Under the pieces are notes generated by a model that was given only the letters and a program-made list of their open reading frames with translations, had not been told where the DNA came from and made no database searches. A program made the translations under genes and the position numbers. This document shows positions 5,505 to 5,516 of a stretch of DNA of 5,516 bases, piece by piece (positions within the stretch are counted from its first letter, which is position 1; the number at the start of each line of letters is the position of its first letter). Source of the stretch: Desulfoplanes sp. (GTDB lineage Bacteria; Desulfobacterota; Desulfovibrionia; Desulfovibrionales; Desulfomicrobiaceae); assembly GCA_028708105.1 (NCBI GenBank), contig JAQVZR010000150.1:1-5516 (forward strand), in the 5' to 3' direction.

Positions 5505-5516
5505 AGAATGTCGGGG

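Noticed and set aside
5456..5506. Short GTG-started ORF after AAGGAG at the right edge
   Set aside because: It runs straight through the terminator-like hairpin and encodes only about 16 residues; no independent support.

Overview
The window has about 50% GC. It carries a compact gene set typical of an anaerobic sulfate reducer of the Desulfovibrio type (Desulfovibrionales, Desulfobacterota). The clearest marker is a 60-residue ferredoxin with the six-cysteine layout of Desulfovibrio gigas ferredoxin. A class III (anaerobic) ribonucleotide reductase relative, a rhodanese/diiron fusion and a TauE/SafE anion exporter fit the same lifestyle. The organism assignment is inference from protein families, not from a search.

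Left part (1-2292, + strand): the 3' part of a NrdD-like gene enters from the left edge. Its core resembles anaerobic ribonucleoside-triphosphate reductase, but the protein stops before the zinc/glycyl-radical tail, and the segment where the catalytic cysteine motif is expected is replaced by a Gly/Ser-rich stretch. After 125 bases comes a metallo-beta-lactamase-fold hydrolase, then a strong terminator that can also serve the gene facing it from the right.

Middle part (2293-3427, mostly - strand): a 77-residue two-helix membrane protein and an 81-residue orphan protein are both read leftward. Between them lie about 340 bases without a convincing protein gene. This gap holds a probable undescribed structured RNA on the - strand: promoter-like boxes, a 13-nt closing stem with one mismatch, internal hairpins, and a perfect 36-nt palindrome acting as terminator. 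The left half of the gap also has a strong ribosome-binding site followed by a 9-codon ORF that runs into that palindrome. The 250-base divergent region before the ferredoxin contains a perfect 14-nt palindrome and paired CAATTG boxes, which look like operator sites.

Right part (3428-5516): ferredoxin, its terminator, and a rhodanese plus rubrerythrin-like fusion protein are read rightward. They converge with a TauE/SafE-family exporter read leftward, with only 18 bases between the stop codons. Ferredoxin (electron carrier), rhodanese/diiron protein (sulfur transfer and redox or peroxide chemistry) and a possible sulfur-oxyanion exporter suggest a small sulfur/redox neighbourhood, although the strands and the intervening terminator show they are not one operon. 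The right edge has a + strand terminator-like hairpin with no visible gene before it.
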